DNA of 64,000 nt from Rhodocyclaceae bacterium (GCA_018262775.1 JADFDU010000044.1:1-64000); one strand, 5' to 3'; shown: positions 6,999-16,248, counted from the stretch's first letter. Program-made: numbers and translations. Notes: generated by a model from the letters alone, not told the origin.

Positions 6999-8159
6999 AT
7001 GGCGCGATCAAAGGTCTTGTCTGCGGAAGAAATGATGCGAGCCATTGCCGTCGCGGGACCTTATGGGGCCACTCCCGATGCTTTGGGGACGCGGTTTGCC
7101 GGAATTAGCCGGTCTACGCTCAACCGTCGCCTGCGAGAACTGGTTACTGAAGGGCGCATCAAGGCGATCGGGAAGGGGCCGGGCACCCGCTATGTTTCAG
7201 GGGCGCAATTCCCGCAGGAAGATGTGCGACGCTATTTTGAAACCGACTGGCAAGCGCGGCCTCTCGTCGGCTTCCGCGAAGAGCAACTGTTGCCGGAACC
7301 CGGGATTGCCGCGGAAAAGGCAGTGCGGCTACGCAAGCTCAACGCGATTTCGCGTCCGCTCGACAGGAAGTTTCTGGCGGATTTTCTGATCGATTTCTCG
7401 TGGGCTTCGTCGTTGCTGGAGGGAGGCACCTATTCAGCCATCGACACCCAGGCACTGATCGAATACGGCCAACGCAATTCGGACAAGCCGGTCGAGGATG
7501 CACTGCTCATTCTCAATCACAAGAATGCCATTGAGTATTTGTGGTCGCATCGTGCGCTTTCCGTCGGAACCGTGTGTCGACTCCATTTTCTGCTGACTGA
7601 CCGGCATGGTCTTGCCGAGACAGAGGACTCGGAGCACTTCCTGCCTGACGAGCAGCGCGGTGTGCCGAGGGAGTACGAGGAGGTTCGCCTGGGGCGCTCA
7701 GCGTACGGGCCGCCTTTCCGTCCGGGGACGGGTTACATAGGCAGGGCGCTGGCGCAGGTTGTCGATACGTGCGTAAAGCTTGAGCCGGTTGACGCGGCGC
7801 TTTATTTGATGACGCGCCTTCCCTATCTGCAGGCTTTCGCAAACGGCAATAAGAGGACTTCCCGCCTTGCCGCCAATCTGCCCTTGCTGGAAGCCGGCAT
7901 GCTGCCGATATCGTTCGTGGATTTCAACAAGGCGGACTATGTGCTGGGGATGTCCGCCTTCTACGAATTGTGCGACATCCAGATCATCGAGCGGGTTTTC
8001 ATCCAGGGTTATGTGAGGTCGATCGTGCGCGGCAGCGAGCTACCCGCATCCGTTCGGGTCGGCGGCTTCAAGGTGGATGAAGTCGTGGGCGAACTGGTGA
8101 AATATGTGCAGTCGGGCCGTATGCCGGAGCACCCTGCTGCTGTCCTGTTCCTGGCATGA
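6999..8159 (+). CDS. Divergent Fic family protein with N-terminal winged helix (catalytic His replaced by Gln)
   Basis: The 386-residue protein starts with a winged-helix segment (about residues 5-68, SRSTLNRRLRELVTEGRI) and continues into a Fic domain. An inhibitory-type motif is visible as S137-SLL-E141-G142. The core reads QAFANGNKR at residues 278-286: the position normally held by the catalytic His is Gln, and the acidic residue is Asn, while GNKR is kept. It is therefore doubtful that it catalyses standard AMP transfer. No strong ribosome site precedes the ATG. The stop overlaps the apaH start as ATGA, so expression is coupled to apaH and the HIT gene. Confidence 0.85.
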   Translation: MARSKVLSAEEMMRAIAVAGPYGATPDALGTRFAGISRSTLNRRLRELVTEGRIKAIGKGPGTRYVSGAQFPQEDVRRYFETDWQARPLVGFREEQLLPEPGIAAEKAVRLRKLNAISRPLDRKFLADFLIDFSWASSLLEGGTYSAIDTQALIEYGQRNSDKPVEDALLILNHKNAIEYLWSHRALSVGTVCRLHFLLTDRHGLAETEDSEHFLPDEQRGVPREYEEVRLGRSAYGPPFRPGTGYIGRALAQVVDTCVKLEPVDAALYLMTRLPYLQAFANGNKRTSRLAANLPLLEAGMLPISFVDFNKADYVLGMSAFYELCDIQIIERVFIQGYVRSIVRGSELPASVRVGGFKVDEVVGELVKYVQSGRMPEHPAAVLFLA

Positions 8160-8971
8160 GCACCTACGCCATCGGCGACATCCAGGGCTGCTTCGACTCC
8201 TTCCGGCGGCTGCTCGATCTGCTCTACTTCGATCCGCAGCGTGATCGCCTCTGGCTGGTCGGCGACCTGGTCAATCGCGGCCCGCATTCGCTGGAGACGC
8301 TGCGATATGTGAGGAGTCTGGGCGAGGCGGCGATTACCGTGCTGGGCAACCATGACCTGCATCTGCTGATGCTGTCGGAGGGCCATTCGAAGAAACACAG
8401 GGACGATACGCTCGATGCAATCCTTGCAGCGCCGGATCGGGAGGCATTGCTCGACTGGCTGCGCCACCGTCCCATGATGCACGTCGAGAACGGCCTTGCC
8501 CTGGTGCACGCCGGCCTGCTGCCGCAGTGGACGGTGGCCCGTGCCTGCGCCTTGGCCAACGAGGTCGAGGCGGCGCTGCGGGCGGAGAACTATCGGGATT
8601 TTTTCGCCAACATGTGGGGCAGCGAGCCGCCTGCCTGGCGTGACGATCTGGCCGGCTGGCCGCGACTGCGGGTGATCGTGAACGCCATGACGCGCATGCG
8701 CTTCTGCTCCGCCGATGGAGTCATGGAATTCAAGGCGAAGGGCGAGCTTGCGGATGCGCCGAAAGGCTATCTGCCGTGGTATGCCGTGCCGGGCCGAAGC
8801 AGCGCGGATCATGTCCTGGTGACGGGCCACTGGTCGGCGCTGGGTCTGAAGATCGAGCCGAACCTGCTGGCGCTCGACTCGGGTTGCCTCTGGGGGCGGC
8901 ATCTGACGGCGGTGAGCCTGCCGGCACGAAAGGTATATCAGGTCGACTGTTCCGGAGAGGACGTGAGATGA
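8156..8971 (+). CDS. apaH: Symmetrical bis(5'-nucleosyl)-tetraphosphatase
   Basis: ApaH hydrolyses Ap4A to two ADP in the cytoplasm and limits alarmone-like dinucleotides and Np4-capped RNA. Metallophosphatase motifs are complete: GDIQGC at residues 7-12, GDLVNRGPHS near 37-46 and GNHD near 63-66, with later VHAGLLP and GHWS segments. At 271 residues the length is normal. The ATG overlaps the stop of the Fic gene (ATGA), and its own stop overlaps the next start in the same way. The three genes form a tight operon of proteins that handle adenylyl nucleotides. Confidence 0.95.
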   Translation: MSTYAIGDIQGCFDSFRRLLDLLYFDPQRDRLWLVGDLVNRGPHSLETLRYVRSLGEAAITVLGNHDLHLLMLSEGHSKKHRDDTLDAILAAPDREALLDWLRHRPMMHVENGLALVHAGLLPQWTVARACALANEVEAALRAENYRDFFANMWGSEPPAWRDDLAGWPRLRVIVNAMTRMRFCSADGVMEFKAKGELADAPKGYLPWYAVPGRSSADHVLVTGHWSALGLKIEPNLLALDSGCLWGRHLTAVSLPARKVYQVDCSGEDVR

Positions 8972-9393
8972 CAGGGGAGAGCATGGACAATTGCGTGTTC
9001 TGCAAGATCGTGCGTGGAGAGATCCCGGCGACGATGGTGTTCCAGGATGAACTGACGCTTGCCTTCATGGACATCGGTAGCGTTAATCCGGGCCACATGC
9101 TGGTGGTGGCGAAGCCGCATGTCGAGGACCTGCAGGGCATGGATGAGGCATTGGCGGGCGCCATGTTCCGCTCGGCGGCGCGCGCTGCCAGAGCCATTGA
9201 GGTCGTCTTGAAACCGGAAGGGATTTCGGTTTATCAGGCCAATGGCGAGGCGGCGGGGCAGACAGTATTCCATGCCCATATCCACGTGCTGCCGCGCTGG
9301 GAAAAGGACGGCTTGACGTTTACCTGGCCTGTGAAGAACCCGCCACGGGAAGAACTGGAGAGTGTCGCCGCGCAGTTGCGCGCGGCATTGTAG
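8968..9393 (+). CDS. HIT family (histidine triad) hydrolase
   Basis: Histidine triad proteins of this type hydrolyse AMP conjugates such as AMP-amines, AMP-lysine or short dinucleoside polyphosphates. The N-terminus MDNCVFCKIVRGEIPA and the triad segment FHAHIHVLPRW are diagnostic. The ATG at 8968 overlaps the apaH stop and has GGAGAGG seven bases upstream. The in-frame ATG at 8983 (MDNCVF) behind AGGGG is an equally good alternative. The length of 136-141 residues is typical. A REP-like pair starts three bases before the annotated end and overlaps the stop codon. Confidence 0.92.
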   Translation: MTGESMDNCVFCKIVRGEIPATMVFQDELTLAFMDIGSVNPGHMLVVAKPHVEDLQGMDEALAGAMFRSAARAARAIEVVLKPEGISVYQANGEAAGQTVFHAHIHVLPRWEKDGLTFTWPVKNPPREELESVAAQLRAAL

Positions 9394-9457
9394 GGCGGGC
9401 TTCAGCCCGACAACGGCGGATGGTCGGCGTTCATTGTCGGGCTGAAGCCCGACCTAC
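9390..9457. repeat. REP-like repeat, copy 3 (inverted pair)
   Basis: GTAGGGCGGGCTTCAGCCCG (9390-9409, continuing to 9411) and GTCGGGCTGAAGCCCGACC followed by TAC (9436-9457) face each other across 24 bases. The pair lies between the convergent HIT and glycine-zipper genes and contains the HIT stop codon. Confidence 0.85.
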
Positions 9458-9468
9458 AATGCGTCCGG

Positions 9469-9921
9469 TCAGTGCGTCACGCGCGTCGCGCCACCGCCCC
9501 GCAGCACGCGTACCTGCTCGCCCGGATGAAAAGCCTCATCGGCCTCCTGAGTGACGGCGATGAGTGCGCCGCTGTCGAGCCTGACGGTGATTTCCAGGCC
9601 TTCCTTCTTCGTCACCTGTTCCTCGATGGCGGAGCCGGCGACGCCGCCTACGACCGCGCCGACGATGGCGCCCGCCGTCGAGCCGCGGCCACGGCCGATG
9701 TTGCTGCCCGCTACGGCGCCGACGCCGGCGCCGGCGACGGAGCCCACCGGCGACTTTGTGCCTTCGATGGTGACACGCCGCACGCTTTCAACCACGCCCA
9801 GCCTGACGGACATTTCCTGCCGCGCCTGACGACGCTCGTAGGCGCTGCCGGACTGGCTGGAGGCGCAGCCGGCGAGCAGGACGGCTGCGATCAGAGCGAC
9901 TGCAAGCTTGATGCGATTCAT
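9469..9921 (-). CDS. Glycine-zipper outer-membrane lipoprotein, SlyB-like
   Basis: This 150-residue protein has a lipoprotein signal with lipobox LLAGC near residue 19, so it is probably anchored in the outer membrane. The middle (about 60-95) is a glycine-zipper two-helix segment rich in GxxxG spacing (AGAGVGAVAG, AGAIVGAVVGG), as in SlyB and rickettsial 17-kDa antigen. The C-terminal part is a small beta-rich domain. Such proteins affect envelope integrity, but no specific role can be assigned. It is flanked on both sides by REP-like pairs and transcribed alone. Confidence 0.85.
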   Translation of the reverse strand: MNRIKLAVALIAAVLLAGCASSQSGSAYERRQARQEMSVRLGVVESVRRVTIEGTKSPVGSVAGAGVGAVAGSNIGRGRGSTAGAIVGAVVGGVAGSAIEEQVTKKEGLEITVRLDSGALIAVTQEADEAFHPGEQVRVLRGGGATRVTH

Positions 9922-9942
9922 TCGTTTCCCTCATTTTCATCA

Positions 9943-10011
9943 GTAGGTCGGGCTTTAGCCCGACATGGGCGCTTGATTGGCCTTAAGCAGTCGGCCTGAA
10001 GGCCGACCTAC
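9943..10011. repeat. REP-like repeat, copy 4 (inverted pair)
   Basis: GTAGGTCGGGCTTTAGCCCG (9943-9962, to 9964) and GTCGGCCTGAAGGCCGACCT plus AC (9990-10011) face each other. As in copy 2, one unit uses the GGGCT stem and the other the GGCCT stem. The last bases supply the stop codon of the kinase gene. Confidence 0.85.
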
Positions 10012-10943
10012 CAAAGCGGCTGGCCGAACGCCGCAACGTAGCGCCCGGCTATTTCATCCTGGGCAGGCTTGTGGTTTTGTCCGCCGCGGTAGGCGATCTT
10101 GATCGACCCCATCAGCGAGGCGAGGCGTCCCGCCTTCTCCCAGTCCATGCCGCTGGCGATGCCGTAGAGCAGGCCGGCGCGAAAGGCGTCGCCGCAGCCG
10201 GTCGGATCCACGAGATCGTCCGGCTTGACGCTGGGGATGTCGAGGCGCTGACCGCCCGCGTGGATCTCTGCGCCATTGGCGCCCAGGGTGATGATCAGCG
10301 ATTTCACCCGACTTGCCAGTTCCTCGATGGACTGCCCCGTTTTTTCCGACAGCAAATGCGCTTCGTAGGAGTTGACGCAGCAATGATCAGCGAGTTCCAG
10401 AAAGTTGAGCAGTTCCTCGCCGTCGAACAGCGGCAGGCCCTGGCCGGGATCGAAGACGAAGGGCACGCCGGCATCATGGAATTCCTGTGCGTGCTGCAGC
10501 ATGCCCTCGCGACCGTCGGGGGCGACGATGCCGATAGTCAGTCCCTGCGCAGCGGCGACATGGTTCAGGTGCGAGTGGTTCATCGCTCCCGGGTGGAAGG
10601 CGGTGATCTGGTTATCGTCGAGGTCGGTGGTGATGAAGGCCTGTGCGGTAAAGGTCGTCGGTACTTCCTGGACATGGCTGCGGTCGAGGCCGAGGCGCTC
10701 GAGGCGGTGCAGGTAAGGCGCGCTGTCCTCGCCGATGGTGGCCATGATGAGGGGTTCGCCGCCGAGCAGCTTGAGGCTGTAGGCGATGTTGCCCGCGCAG
10801 CCACCGAACTCGCGCCGCATGTCCGGCACGTGAAAGGCGACATTGAGGATGTGCAGCTGGTCAGGCAGGATGTGGTTTTTGAAGCGGTCATGGAACACCA
10901 TGATGGTGTCGTAGGCCATCGAGCCGCAGATCAGCGTTCTCAT
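10008..10943 (-). CDS. PfkB-family kinase, adenosine kinase (AdoK)-like
   Basis: The 311-residue protein is a ribokinase-fold enzyme. The N-terminal GGCAGNIAYSLKLLGG segment (about 47-62) and the C-terminal DPTGCGDAFRAG motif (catalytic Asp and anion hole) are typical of PfkB kinases. The N-terminal half, including LPDQLHILNVAFHVPDMRR and FHPGAMN, resembles the mycobacterial adenosine kinase family from memory, so adenosine to AMP is the best guess. Other carbohydrate or nucleoside substrates remain possible. Its stop codon lies in a REP-like repeat. It is downstream of tpx by 21 bp and probably co-transcribed. Confidence 0.85.
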   Translation of the reverse strand: MRTLICGSMAYDTIMVFHDRFKNHILPDQLHILNVAFHVPDMRREFGGCAGNIAYSLKLLGGEPLIMATIGEDSAPYLHRLERLGLDRSHVQEVPTTFTAQAFITTDLDDNQITAFHPGAMNHSHLNHVAAAQGLTIGIVAPDGREGMLQHAQEFHDAGVPFVFDPGQGLPLFDGEELLNFLELADHCCVNSYEAHLLSEKTGQSIEELASRVKSLIITLGANGAEIHAGGQRLDIPSVKPDDLVDPTGCGDAFRAGLLYGIASGMDWEKAGRLASLMGSIKIAYRGGQNHKPAQDEIAGRYVAAFGQPLW

Positions 10944-10964
10944 TGCGCGGGGATCCTTTCCTGG

Positions 10965-11465
10965 TTATTTCAGCGCGGCGAGCGCCGCTTCGTAGTCCGG
11001 CTCCTGTCGGATTTCCGGCACGAGTTCGGCATGGATTACCTTGTCGTTTTCGTCGATCACGATCACGGCGCGGGCGGTGATGCCGGCGTAGAGGCCGTCC
11101 TCGATGTAGACGCCGTAGTCCTTCATGAACTCGCGGCCGCGCATGGTGGACAGCGAAACGACATTGTTCAGGCCCTCAGTTTCACAGAAACGCTTCATGG
11201 CGAAGGGCAGGTCGGCGGAGATCACCAACACCACGGTGTTGGGCAGGCTGCCGGCGTATTCGTTGAACTTGCGAGTGGAGGTGGCGCAAGTGGGCGTATC
11301 CAGGCTCGGCACGATGTTGAGCACCTTGCGCTTGCCGGCGAAGTCTTTCAAAGTCAGGTCGCGCAGGTCGGCGGAGACCAGCGAGAAGGCCGGCGCCGCT
11401 CTGCCGGGTTGCGGGAACTCGCCTCCGAGATGGATGGGGTTGCCGCGGTGCGTGACCGTCGTCAT
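10965..11465 (-). CDS. tpx: Thiol peroxidase (atypical 2-Cys peroxiredoxin)
   Basis: Tpx reduces H2O2 and alkyl hydroperoxides using thioredoxin. In the 166-residue reading the peroxidatic Cys60 is in PSLDTPTC and the resolving Cys94 in RFCETEGL, the spacing of Tpx. The chosen ATG gives [10 protein letters not shown], the usual N-terminus of the family. A GTG at 11477 in frame would add four residues. Neither has a strong ribosome site. It lies between the DUF3426 gene and the kinase on the minus strand, with short gaps, so read-through from prmA is likely. Confidence 0.95.
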   Translation of the reverse strand: MTTVTHRGNPIHLGGEFPQPGRAAPAFSLVSADLRDLTLKDFAGKRKVLNIVPSLDTPTCATSTRKFNEYAGSLPNTVVLVISADLPFAMKRFCETEGLNNVVSLSTMRGREFMKDYGVYIEDGLYAGITARAVIVIDENDKVIHAELVPEIRQEPDYEAALAALK

Positions 11466-11489
11466 GTCTTGTTGCACTGATTGGCTTGC

Positions 11490-12335
11490 TTAGGGGTAGA
11501 ACAGGTAAAGCCGGTAGCCGCTGGCGCCGACGTTGCTGGCATCCAGCCAGAGGCTGACTGCCAACTCGCCGTTGGCGGCGAAGCCGGCGTGAACGTCCGC
11601 CCCCTGCGGCAGATATTCGGTTGGAGCGAAGACCTTGCGCACCATTGGCTGATCGCGCGTATCGGTCAGGGTCAATTCCAGTTGCGGGTAATCCTGCGCA
11701 AAGGGCGCACGGTTCTTCAGTGTCGCCGCCAGCACCAGCAGGTTCTTGCGCTGCGGGTCGGGGTGCAGGTCGGATGCCTCGATGCTGACCAGTTCGGGTT
11801 TGCGCGGCAACGGGATGTCGCATTCCAGCAGTCCGCACAGATCATCCAGCAGCGGACGCAGGTCAGGCTGGGAGACCGCCAACTCGGCGCGGAAGGCATA
11901 GGCCCCCTGCACGAGCAACAGACCCAGCGCAACCAGACCCGCCAGGCCCCATGCCAGCACACGCCAGCGGGAAGCGGGAGATTCGACGGAAGTGCTGACG
12001 TCTTCCAGCAGGATGTCGAGCGCGCTTTGAACGTCCTGCCCTTCCTGTATTTCCGCCAGCTTGGCGGGTGTTGGCGCGGATGGCCCGTCTTCATGAGGCG
12101 GTTCAGGGGGCGCCGTCTCGATGAGGGGTGGGGAAATGCTTTCCGTCGACTCGAACAATACTTCCACGGGGGCCGCTTCCGCCGCCACAACGGCTGGCGG
12201 CATGTCTTCCAGGGTCTCGAGAGCATTGAACACCGCGCTGCAGTGTCCGCAACGCACCTTGCCGGCGCGCGCCTTGAGCTGCTCCGGCGTGACGCGGAAG
12301 GCGGTGCTGCAGGATGGGCAGCGGGTGAGCATCAT
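11490..12335 (-). CDS. Zinc-ribbon and DUF3426 membrane protein
   Basis: The N-terminus [20 protein letters not shown] and the following CGHC form a four-cysteine MJ0042-type zinc ribbon (about residues 6-33). A proline/glutamate-rich linker follows, then one membrane helix near 135-155 ([20 protein letters not shown]) and a DUF3426 domain exposed to the periplasm. Function is unknown. The ATG overlaps the prmA stop (ATGA), so translation is coupled, and this neighbourhood is common in betaproteobacteria. The second ATG, three bases later, is an alternative start. Confidence 0.85.
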   Translation of the reverse strand: MMLTRCPSCSTAFRVTPEQLKARAGKVRCGHCSAVFNALETLEDMPPAVVAAEAAPVEVLFESTESISPPLIETAPPEPPHEDGPSAPTPAKLAEIQEGQDVQSALDILLEDVSTSVESPASRWRVLAWGLAGLVALGLLLVQGAYAFRAELAVSQPDLRPLLDDLCGLLECDIPLPRKPELVSIEASDLHPDPQRKNLLVLAATLKNRAPFAQDYPQLELTLTDTRDQPMVRKVFAPTEYLPQGADVHAGFAANGELAVSLWLDASNVGASGYRLYLFYP

Positions 12336-13219
12336 TTCCGCACACCCTGCAGCAGGCTCCAGCCTTCCCTTTCTGCCCAGACCTGCAGATCGAAGGCGGG
12401 CCGATAGACATCCTGAACCTGACCTGCCTGCGAGGACAAGATGCCCGAAAGCGCGATTTGCCCCCCTCGCAGGGTTCGCTGGGCGAGCAGGGGCGCCAGC
12501 ACGCACAGCGGATTGGTGAGGATATTGGCGACGACGATGTCGAATTGCATGTCGAGGGGGTGTCTGGAGTGCAATAGCTGCAGCTGGGTGTCGTTGCGTT
12601 CGGCATTGCCGGCCGCTGCCGTCAGGGCATTCTCGTCGATATCGACGCCCACCACACGCCCGGCGCCGAGCTTGGCCGCAGCGATGGCTAATATACCCGA
12701 ACCGCAGCCGTAATCGAGCACGCTGGCGCCGGTCTGCACATGGCCGCAGAGCCAGTCCAGGCACAGCCGCGTCGTCGGGTGGCTGCCGGTGCCGAAGGCC
12801 AGGCCCGGATCGAGCTCGAGATTGATCGCATCCGGGTCGGGCGATGGGTGCCAGGAGGGCACGATCCACAGGCGTTCATTGATGCGGATCGGTTCGAATT
12901 GCGACTGGGTCAGCCGCACCCAGTCCTGCTCGGCGATCTCGGTGATTTGGTAAGCAGGAGTGGTGTCGAGCCCCGCCTCGCCCGCGGCGGCAGCGGCAAT
13001 CAGGGGAATGTCGGCACTCCTGTCGAATAGGGCAACCACACGACTGTGCGCCCATAGCGGCGCAAGGTCGCTGCCGGGTTCGCCGAACTGCGGCGTCTCG
13101 CGATCGGTGCCGGCGTCGGCGTCCTCCATGCCTACAGAGAGCGCGCCCAGCGCCAGCAGTGCGTCAGCGAGCGCTTCTGCGTGCGCCGCATCCGTAGCGA
13201 GTGTGACCGAAAGCCACAT
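12332..13219 (-). CDS. prmA: Ribosomal protein L11 methyltransferase
   Basis: PrmA trimethylates ribosomal protein L11 using S-adenosylmethionine. The 295-residue protein has the L11-recognition N-terminal domain, then the methyltransferase core: [12 protein letters not shown] near 155, the SAM loop [10 protein letters not shown] near 180, GVDID and the catalytic VANILTNPL segment. Length and motifs match the family. It lies six bases from accC upstream and overlaps the zinc-ribbon gene downstream, within one minus-strand operon. Confidence 0.95.
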   Translation of the reverse strand: MWLSVTLATDAAHAEALADALLALGALSVGMEDADAGTDRETPQFGEPGSDLAPLWAHSRVVALFDRSADIPLIAAAAAGEAGLDTTPAYQITEIAEQDWVRLTQSQFEPIRINERLWIVPSWHPSPDPDAINLELDPGLAFGTGSHPTTRLCLDWLCGHVQTGASVLDYGCGSGILAIAAAKLGAGRVVGVDIDENALTAAAGNAERNDTQLQLLHSRHPLDMQFDIVVANILTNPLCVLAPLLAQRTLRGGQIALSGILSSQAGQVQDVYRPAFDLQVWAEREGWSLLQGVRK

Positions 13220-13224
13220 GGGGC

Positions 13225-14589
13225 TTATTTCCCCTTGACGGCCTCGTCCTTCGCGGCCAGTTTGTGCTCGAGATAGTGGATGCTGGTGCCGCCCTTCATG
13301 AAGCGTGCGTCGAGCATCAGCTCCTGGTGCAGCGGGATGTTCGTCTTGATGCCCTCCACCACCATTTCCGAGAGCGCAATGCGCATGCGGCGGATGGCCT
13401 GGTCGCGCGTGTCGCCGTAGGTGATCAGTTTGCCGATCATCGAGTCGTAATGCGGCGGCACGTTGTAGCCGCTATAGACATGCGAATCGACGCGGATGCC
13501 GGGGCCGCCAGGCGGATGGTAGGAGATGATGCGGCCAGGGGAAGGCGTGAACTTGAACGGATCCTCGGCATTGATGCGGCACTCGATGGCGTGCCCCTTG
13601 AGTTCGATGTCGCGCTGGCGGAAGGCAAGTTTCTCGCCGGCGGCGATGCGGATTTGCTGCTGCACCAGATCGATGCCAGTGATGAACTCCGTTACCGGGT
13701 GCTCGACCTGCAGGCGGGTGTTCATCTCGATGAAGTAGAACTCGCCGTTCTCGTAGAGGAATTCGAAGGTGCCGGCGCCGCGATAGCCGATCTTGCGGCA
13801 GGCTTCCGCGCAGCGATCGCCGATGCGTGCGATAAGGCGGCGGGCGACGTCGGGTGCCGGCGCCTCTTCGATGATTTTCTGGTGGCGGCGCTGCATCGAG
13901 CAATCCCGCTCGCCCAGCCAGACGGTGTTCTTGAAGGAATCGGAGAGTACCTGGAACTCGATGTGGCGCGGATTTTCCAGGAATTTCTCTATGTAAACCA
14001 TCGGATTGCCGAAAGCAGCCTGTGCCTCGGCGCGGGTCATGGTGACGGCGTTGAGCAGCGCCGCCTCGGTGTGCACGACACGCATGCCGCGCCCGCCACC
14101 GCCGCCGGCCGCCTTGATGATGACCGGGTAGCCGATGGTGCGGGCGATTCTGATAACCTCCTTCGGGTCTTCCGGCAGCGCCCCGTCGGATCCCGGCACA
14201 CAGGGCACGCCGGCTGCTTTCATGGCGTCCTTGGCGGAGATCTTGTCGCCCATCAGGCGGATGGTTTCCGGGCGCGGGCCGATGAAGACGAAGCCGGACT
14301 TTTCCACCCGCTCGGCGAAATCGGCATTCTCGGAAAGAAAACCGTAGCCGGGATGGATGGCCTCCGAGTCGGTGACCTCGGCGGCCGAGATGATGGCGGG
14401 AATGTTGAGGTAGCTGGCTGAGGAAGGGGCGGGGCCGATGCAGACGGATTCGTCGGCAAGCTTGACGTACTTGGCCTCGGCGTCCACCTCGGAATGCACG
14501 ACTACCGTCTTGATGCCCAACTCGCGGCAGGCGCGCTGGATGCGGAGGGCGATCTCGCCGCGGTTGGCGATGAGTATTTTTTCGAACAT
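13225..14589 (-). CDS. accC: Acetyl-CoA carboxylase, biotin carboxylase subunit
   Basis: AccC carboxylates biotin on AccB with ATP and bicarbonate, the first step of fatty acid synthesis. The 454-residue protein shows the N-terminal [17 protein letters not shown], the ATP-grasp glycine loop [11 protein letters not shown], the metal-binding [16 protein letters not shown] and the C-terminal domain. All are intact and the length is normal. It is downstream of accB by 47 bp, with a decayed REP-like unit in between. BirA, which attaches the biotin, is encoded at 58169. Confidence 0.97.
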   Translation of the reverse strand: MFEKILIANRGEIALRIQRACRELGIKTVVVHSEVDAEAKYVKLADESVCIGPAPSSASYLNIPAIISAAEVTDSEAIHPGYGFLSENADFAERVEKSGFVFIGPRPETIRLMGDKISAKDAMKAAGVPCVPGSDGALPEDPKEVIRIARTIGYPVIIKAAGGGGGRGMRVVHTEAALLNAVTMTRAEAQAAFGNPMVYIEKFLENPRHIEFQVLSDSFKNTVWLGERDCSMQRRHQKIIEEAPAPDVARRLIARIGDRCAEACRKIGYRGAGTFEFLYENGEFYFIEMNTRLQVEHPVTEFITGIDLVQQQIRIAAGEKLAFRQRDIELKGHAIECRINAEDPFKFTPSPGRIISYHPPGGPGIRVDSHVYSGYNVPPHYDSMIGKLITYGDTRDQAIRRMRIALSEMVVEGIKTNIPLHQELMLDARFMKGGTSIHYLEHKLAAKDEAVKGK

Positions 14590-14607
14590 GGTTGCCTGGG
14601 TTGCGAA

Positions 14608-14626
14608 GGTCGGGTCTCAGCCCGAC
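14608..14626. repeat. REP-like repeat, copy 5 (decayed single unit)
   Basis: GGTCGGGTCTCAGCCCGAC keeps the outer arms GTCGGG and CCCGAC but has a changed centre. It lies in the accB-accC gap, so it would be present in the accBC transcript. Confidence 0.6.
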
Positions 14627-14636
14627 TGTTCAGTCT

Positions 14637-15080
14637 TTATGCGATGAGGAAGAGCGGCTGGCCGTATTCGACCGGCTGGCCGTTTTCCACCAGGATGGCC
14701 TTGATGACGCCAGAGGCATCGGACTCGATCTCGTTCATGAGTTTCATGGCCTCGATGATGCAGAGGGTGTCGCCGGCCTTGACGGCCTGTCCTACCTCAA
14801 CGAAAACTTGCGAGCCCGGGGCTGAAGAACGATAGAAGGTGCCAACCATCGGCGCCTTCACGGCATGGCCTTCTTCGATTGTCGCAGCGGGCTCGGCGAT
14901 GTCGGGCGAGGATGCCGCGGCGGGTGCCGAGGGGGCGGCATGGTACATATAGGGTGTCGCCGGCGCCGCACTTCCATGCTTGGCGATGCGTACCTTCTCC
15001 TCCCCCTCGGAGATTTCCAGTTCGGCGATACCAGATTTTTCCACCAGATCGATCAAGGCCTTCAGTTTTCTGAGGTCCAT
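14637..15080 (-). CDS. accB: Acetyl-CoA carboxylase biotin carboxyl carrier protein
   Basis: AccB carries biotin between the carboxylase and transferase subunits. The 147-residue protein has an N-terminal helix region, an Ala/Pro-rich linker (about 50-70) and a biotinyl domain. The biotinylated lysine is in [10 protein letters not shown], about 35 residues from the C-terminus as expected. GGGAG lies six bases upstream of the ATG. It is followed by accC in the usual order and preceded by aroQ, 62 bp away on the same strand. Confidence 0.97.
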   Translation of the reverse strand: MDLRKLKALIDLVEKSGIAELEISEGEEKVRIAKHGSAAPATPYMYHAAPSAPAAASSPDIAEPAATIEEGHAVKAPMVGTFYRSSAPGSQVFVEVGQAVKAGDTLCIIEAMKLMNEIESDASGVIKAILVENGQPVEYGQPLFLIA

Positions 15081-15142
15081 TTTTTCTCCCGTATGAATTG
15101 ACGCCGCAATGGCTGGGACTCGAGCGAACCCAGCCGCGGGCT

Positions 15143-15628
15143 CTAGCGAATGCGATTGAGTGCGAAGTCGAGCGCGAACCGGTAACCGTGACTGCCCAGG
15201 CCGCAGATGACGCCGACGGCCAGATCCGAGAAATAGGAATGCCGGCGGAAGGGCTCCCGCGCATGGATATTTGAAAGATGCACTTCGACAAAAGGGATGG
15301 CTACGGCCGCCAGAGCGTCCCGCAGGACGACGCTGGTGTGGCTATATCCGCCCGGGTTGATGATGATGAAAGCGACGTCCTCGCTGCGTGCGGCCTGGAT
15401 GCGATCGACCAGGTCGCCTTCATGGTTGCTCTGAAAGGCGACCAGATCGGCTGAGGCGGCTTTGGCTTGCGTTACGAGGGACGCATTGATGTCCGCCAAT
15501 GTATCTCGCCCATAGATTTCCGGCTCGCGCGACCCGAGCAGGTTCAGGTTCGGGCCATGCACGACCAGAATGCGTGGCTTGCCATTGACATTCTTGGCCG
15601 ATTTACGGCTGGTTTTCTTGGCATTCAT
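15143..15628 (-). CDS. aroQ: Type II 3-dehydroquinate dehydratase
   Basis: AroQ dehydrates 3-dehydroquinate to 3-dehydroshikimate in the shikimate pathway. The conserved start of the domain, [21 protein letters not shown], appears after a basic leader of about 17 residues ([17 protein letters not shown]) that the family usually lacks. The catalytic Tyr is in EIYG and the His in [16 protein letters not shown]. Without the leader, the length is the normal 145 residues. The aroQ-accB-accC order is common in proteobacteria. Confidence 0.95.
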   Translation of the reverse strand: MNAKKTSRKSAKNVNGKPRILVVHGPNLNLLGSREPEIYGRDTLADINASLVTQAKAASADLVAFQSNHEGDLVDRIQAARSEDVAFIIINPGGYSHTSVVLRDALAAVAIPFVEVHLSNIHAREPFRRHSYFSDLAVGVICGLGSHGYRFALDFALNRIR

Positions 15629-15690
15629 ATCTGCGAGTTTGCCGGAAATGGCTGCATTTTGTCCAGATATACCTGAAACATAGCCGAGGT

Positions 15691-16248
15691 TCAGTGTGGC
15701 TGAAGGGCGGCCTGAATAGTTTTTTCCAGATCTGCTGTAGCGTACTTGCCAAGCTTGATGTACTGCGGACTACCGTCGGGCCGAAGGACGACCGTAAACG
15801 GTAATGCCTTGGCGCGATTACCTAAATCACTTGATAAGTCGAGGGTTTCAAGGTTGCTGATGAGCAGGGGATAGGAAACCTGTATTTCTTTCTGGAAAGC
15901 CTCAACTTTATCTGCTGAATCGATGCTGATACCTACAAATTGAACGCCGTTCAAAGCATATTTTGTATTAAGCCTTGAAAATTCCGGCATTTCTTCCCGG
16001 CAGGGGGGGCACCAGGTCGCCCAGAAGTTAACGACCAGCACCTTGCCTCTCCATTGCGCGAGGGATTGGGGTTGCCCCTTCAGATCCGGCAAGGTCAGTG
16101 CCAACAGGCGGGCAGGGGCATTCTCCGTCGCGGTGATCTCGGGCGGAGGAGGTGGGGTCGTCTGCGGCTTGCCAAAATAGTAGCCGGCCATTGCCGCCAA
16201 GGTCGAGACGGCGGCGATCAGCAAAGCATGGCGTGCGGATTTGTTCAT
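15691..16248 (-). CDS. TlpA/ResA-type membrane-anchored thioredoxin
   Basis: The 185-residue protein has one N-terminal membrane anchor (about residues 8-25), a proline-rich linker and a thioredoxin-like domain in the periplasm. The active site is WC80PPC83, and the region [17 protein letters not shown] is typical of TlpA/ResA reductases. Such proteins reduce disulfides during cytochrome c or oxidase maturation, which fits the cox cluster 2 kb away, but the direct partner is unknown. The ATG overlaps the stop of the hypothetical gene at 16245 (ATGA). Confidence 0.9.
   Translation of the reverse strand: MNKSARHALLIAAVSTLAAMAGYYFGKPQTTPPPPPEITATENAPARLLALTLPDLKGQPQSLAQWRGKVLVVNFWATWCPPCREEMPEFSRLNTKYALNGVQFVGISIDSADKVEAFQKEIQVSYPLLISNLETLDLSSDLGNRAKALPFTVVLRPDGSPQYIKLGKYATADLEKTIQAALQPH

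Noticed and set aside
9472-11480. Long plus-strand open frames opposite the glycine-zipper, kinase and tpx genes.
   Set aside because: They are antisense shadows in high-GC DNA; the minus-strand proteins have complete family motifs and the plus-strand ones have none.
13264-14421. 385-codon plus-strand open frame opposite accC.
   Set aside because: It is a mirror of a highly conserved gene, with no ribosome site and no recognisable protein motif.
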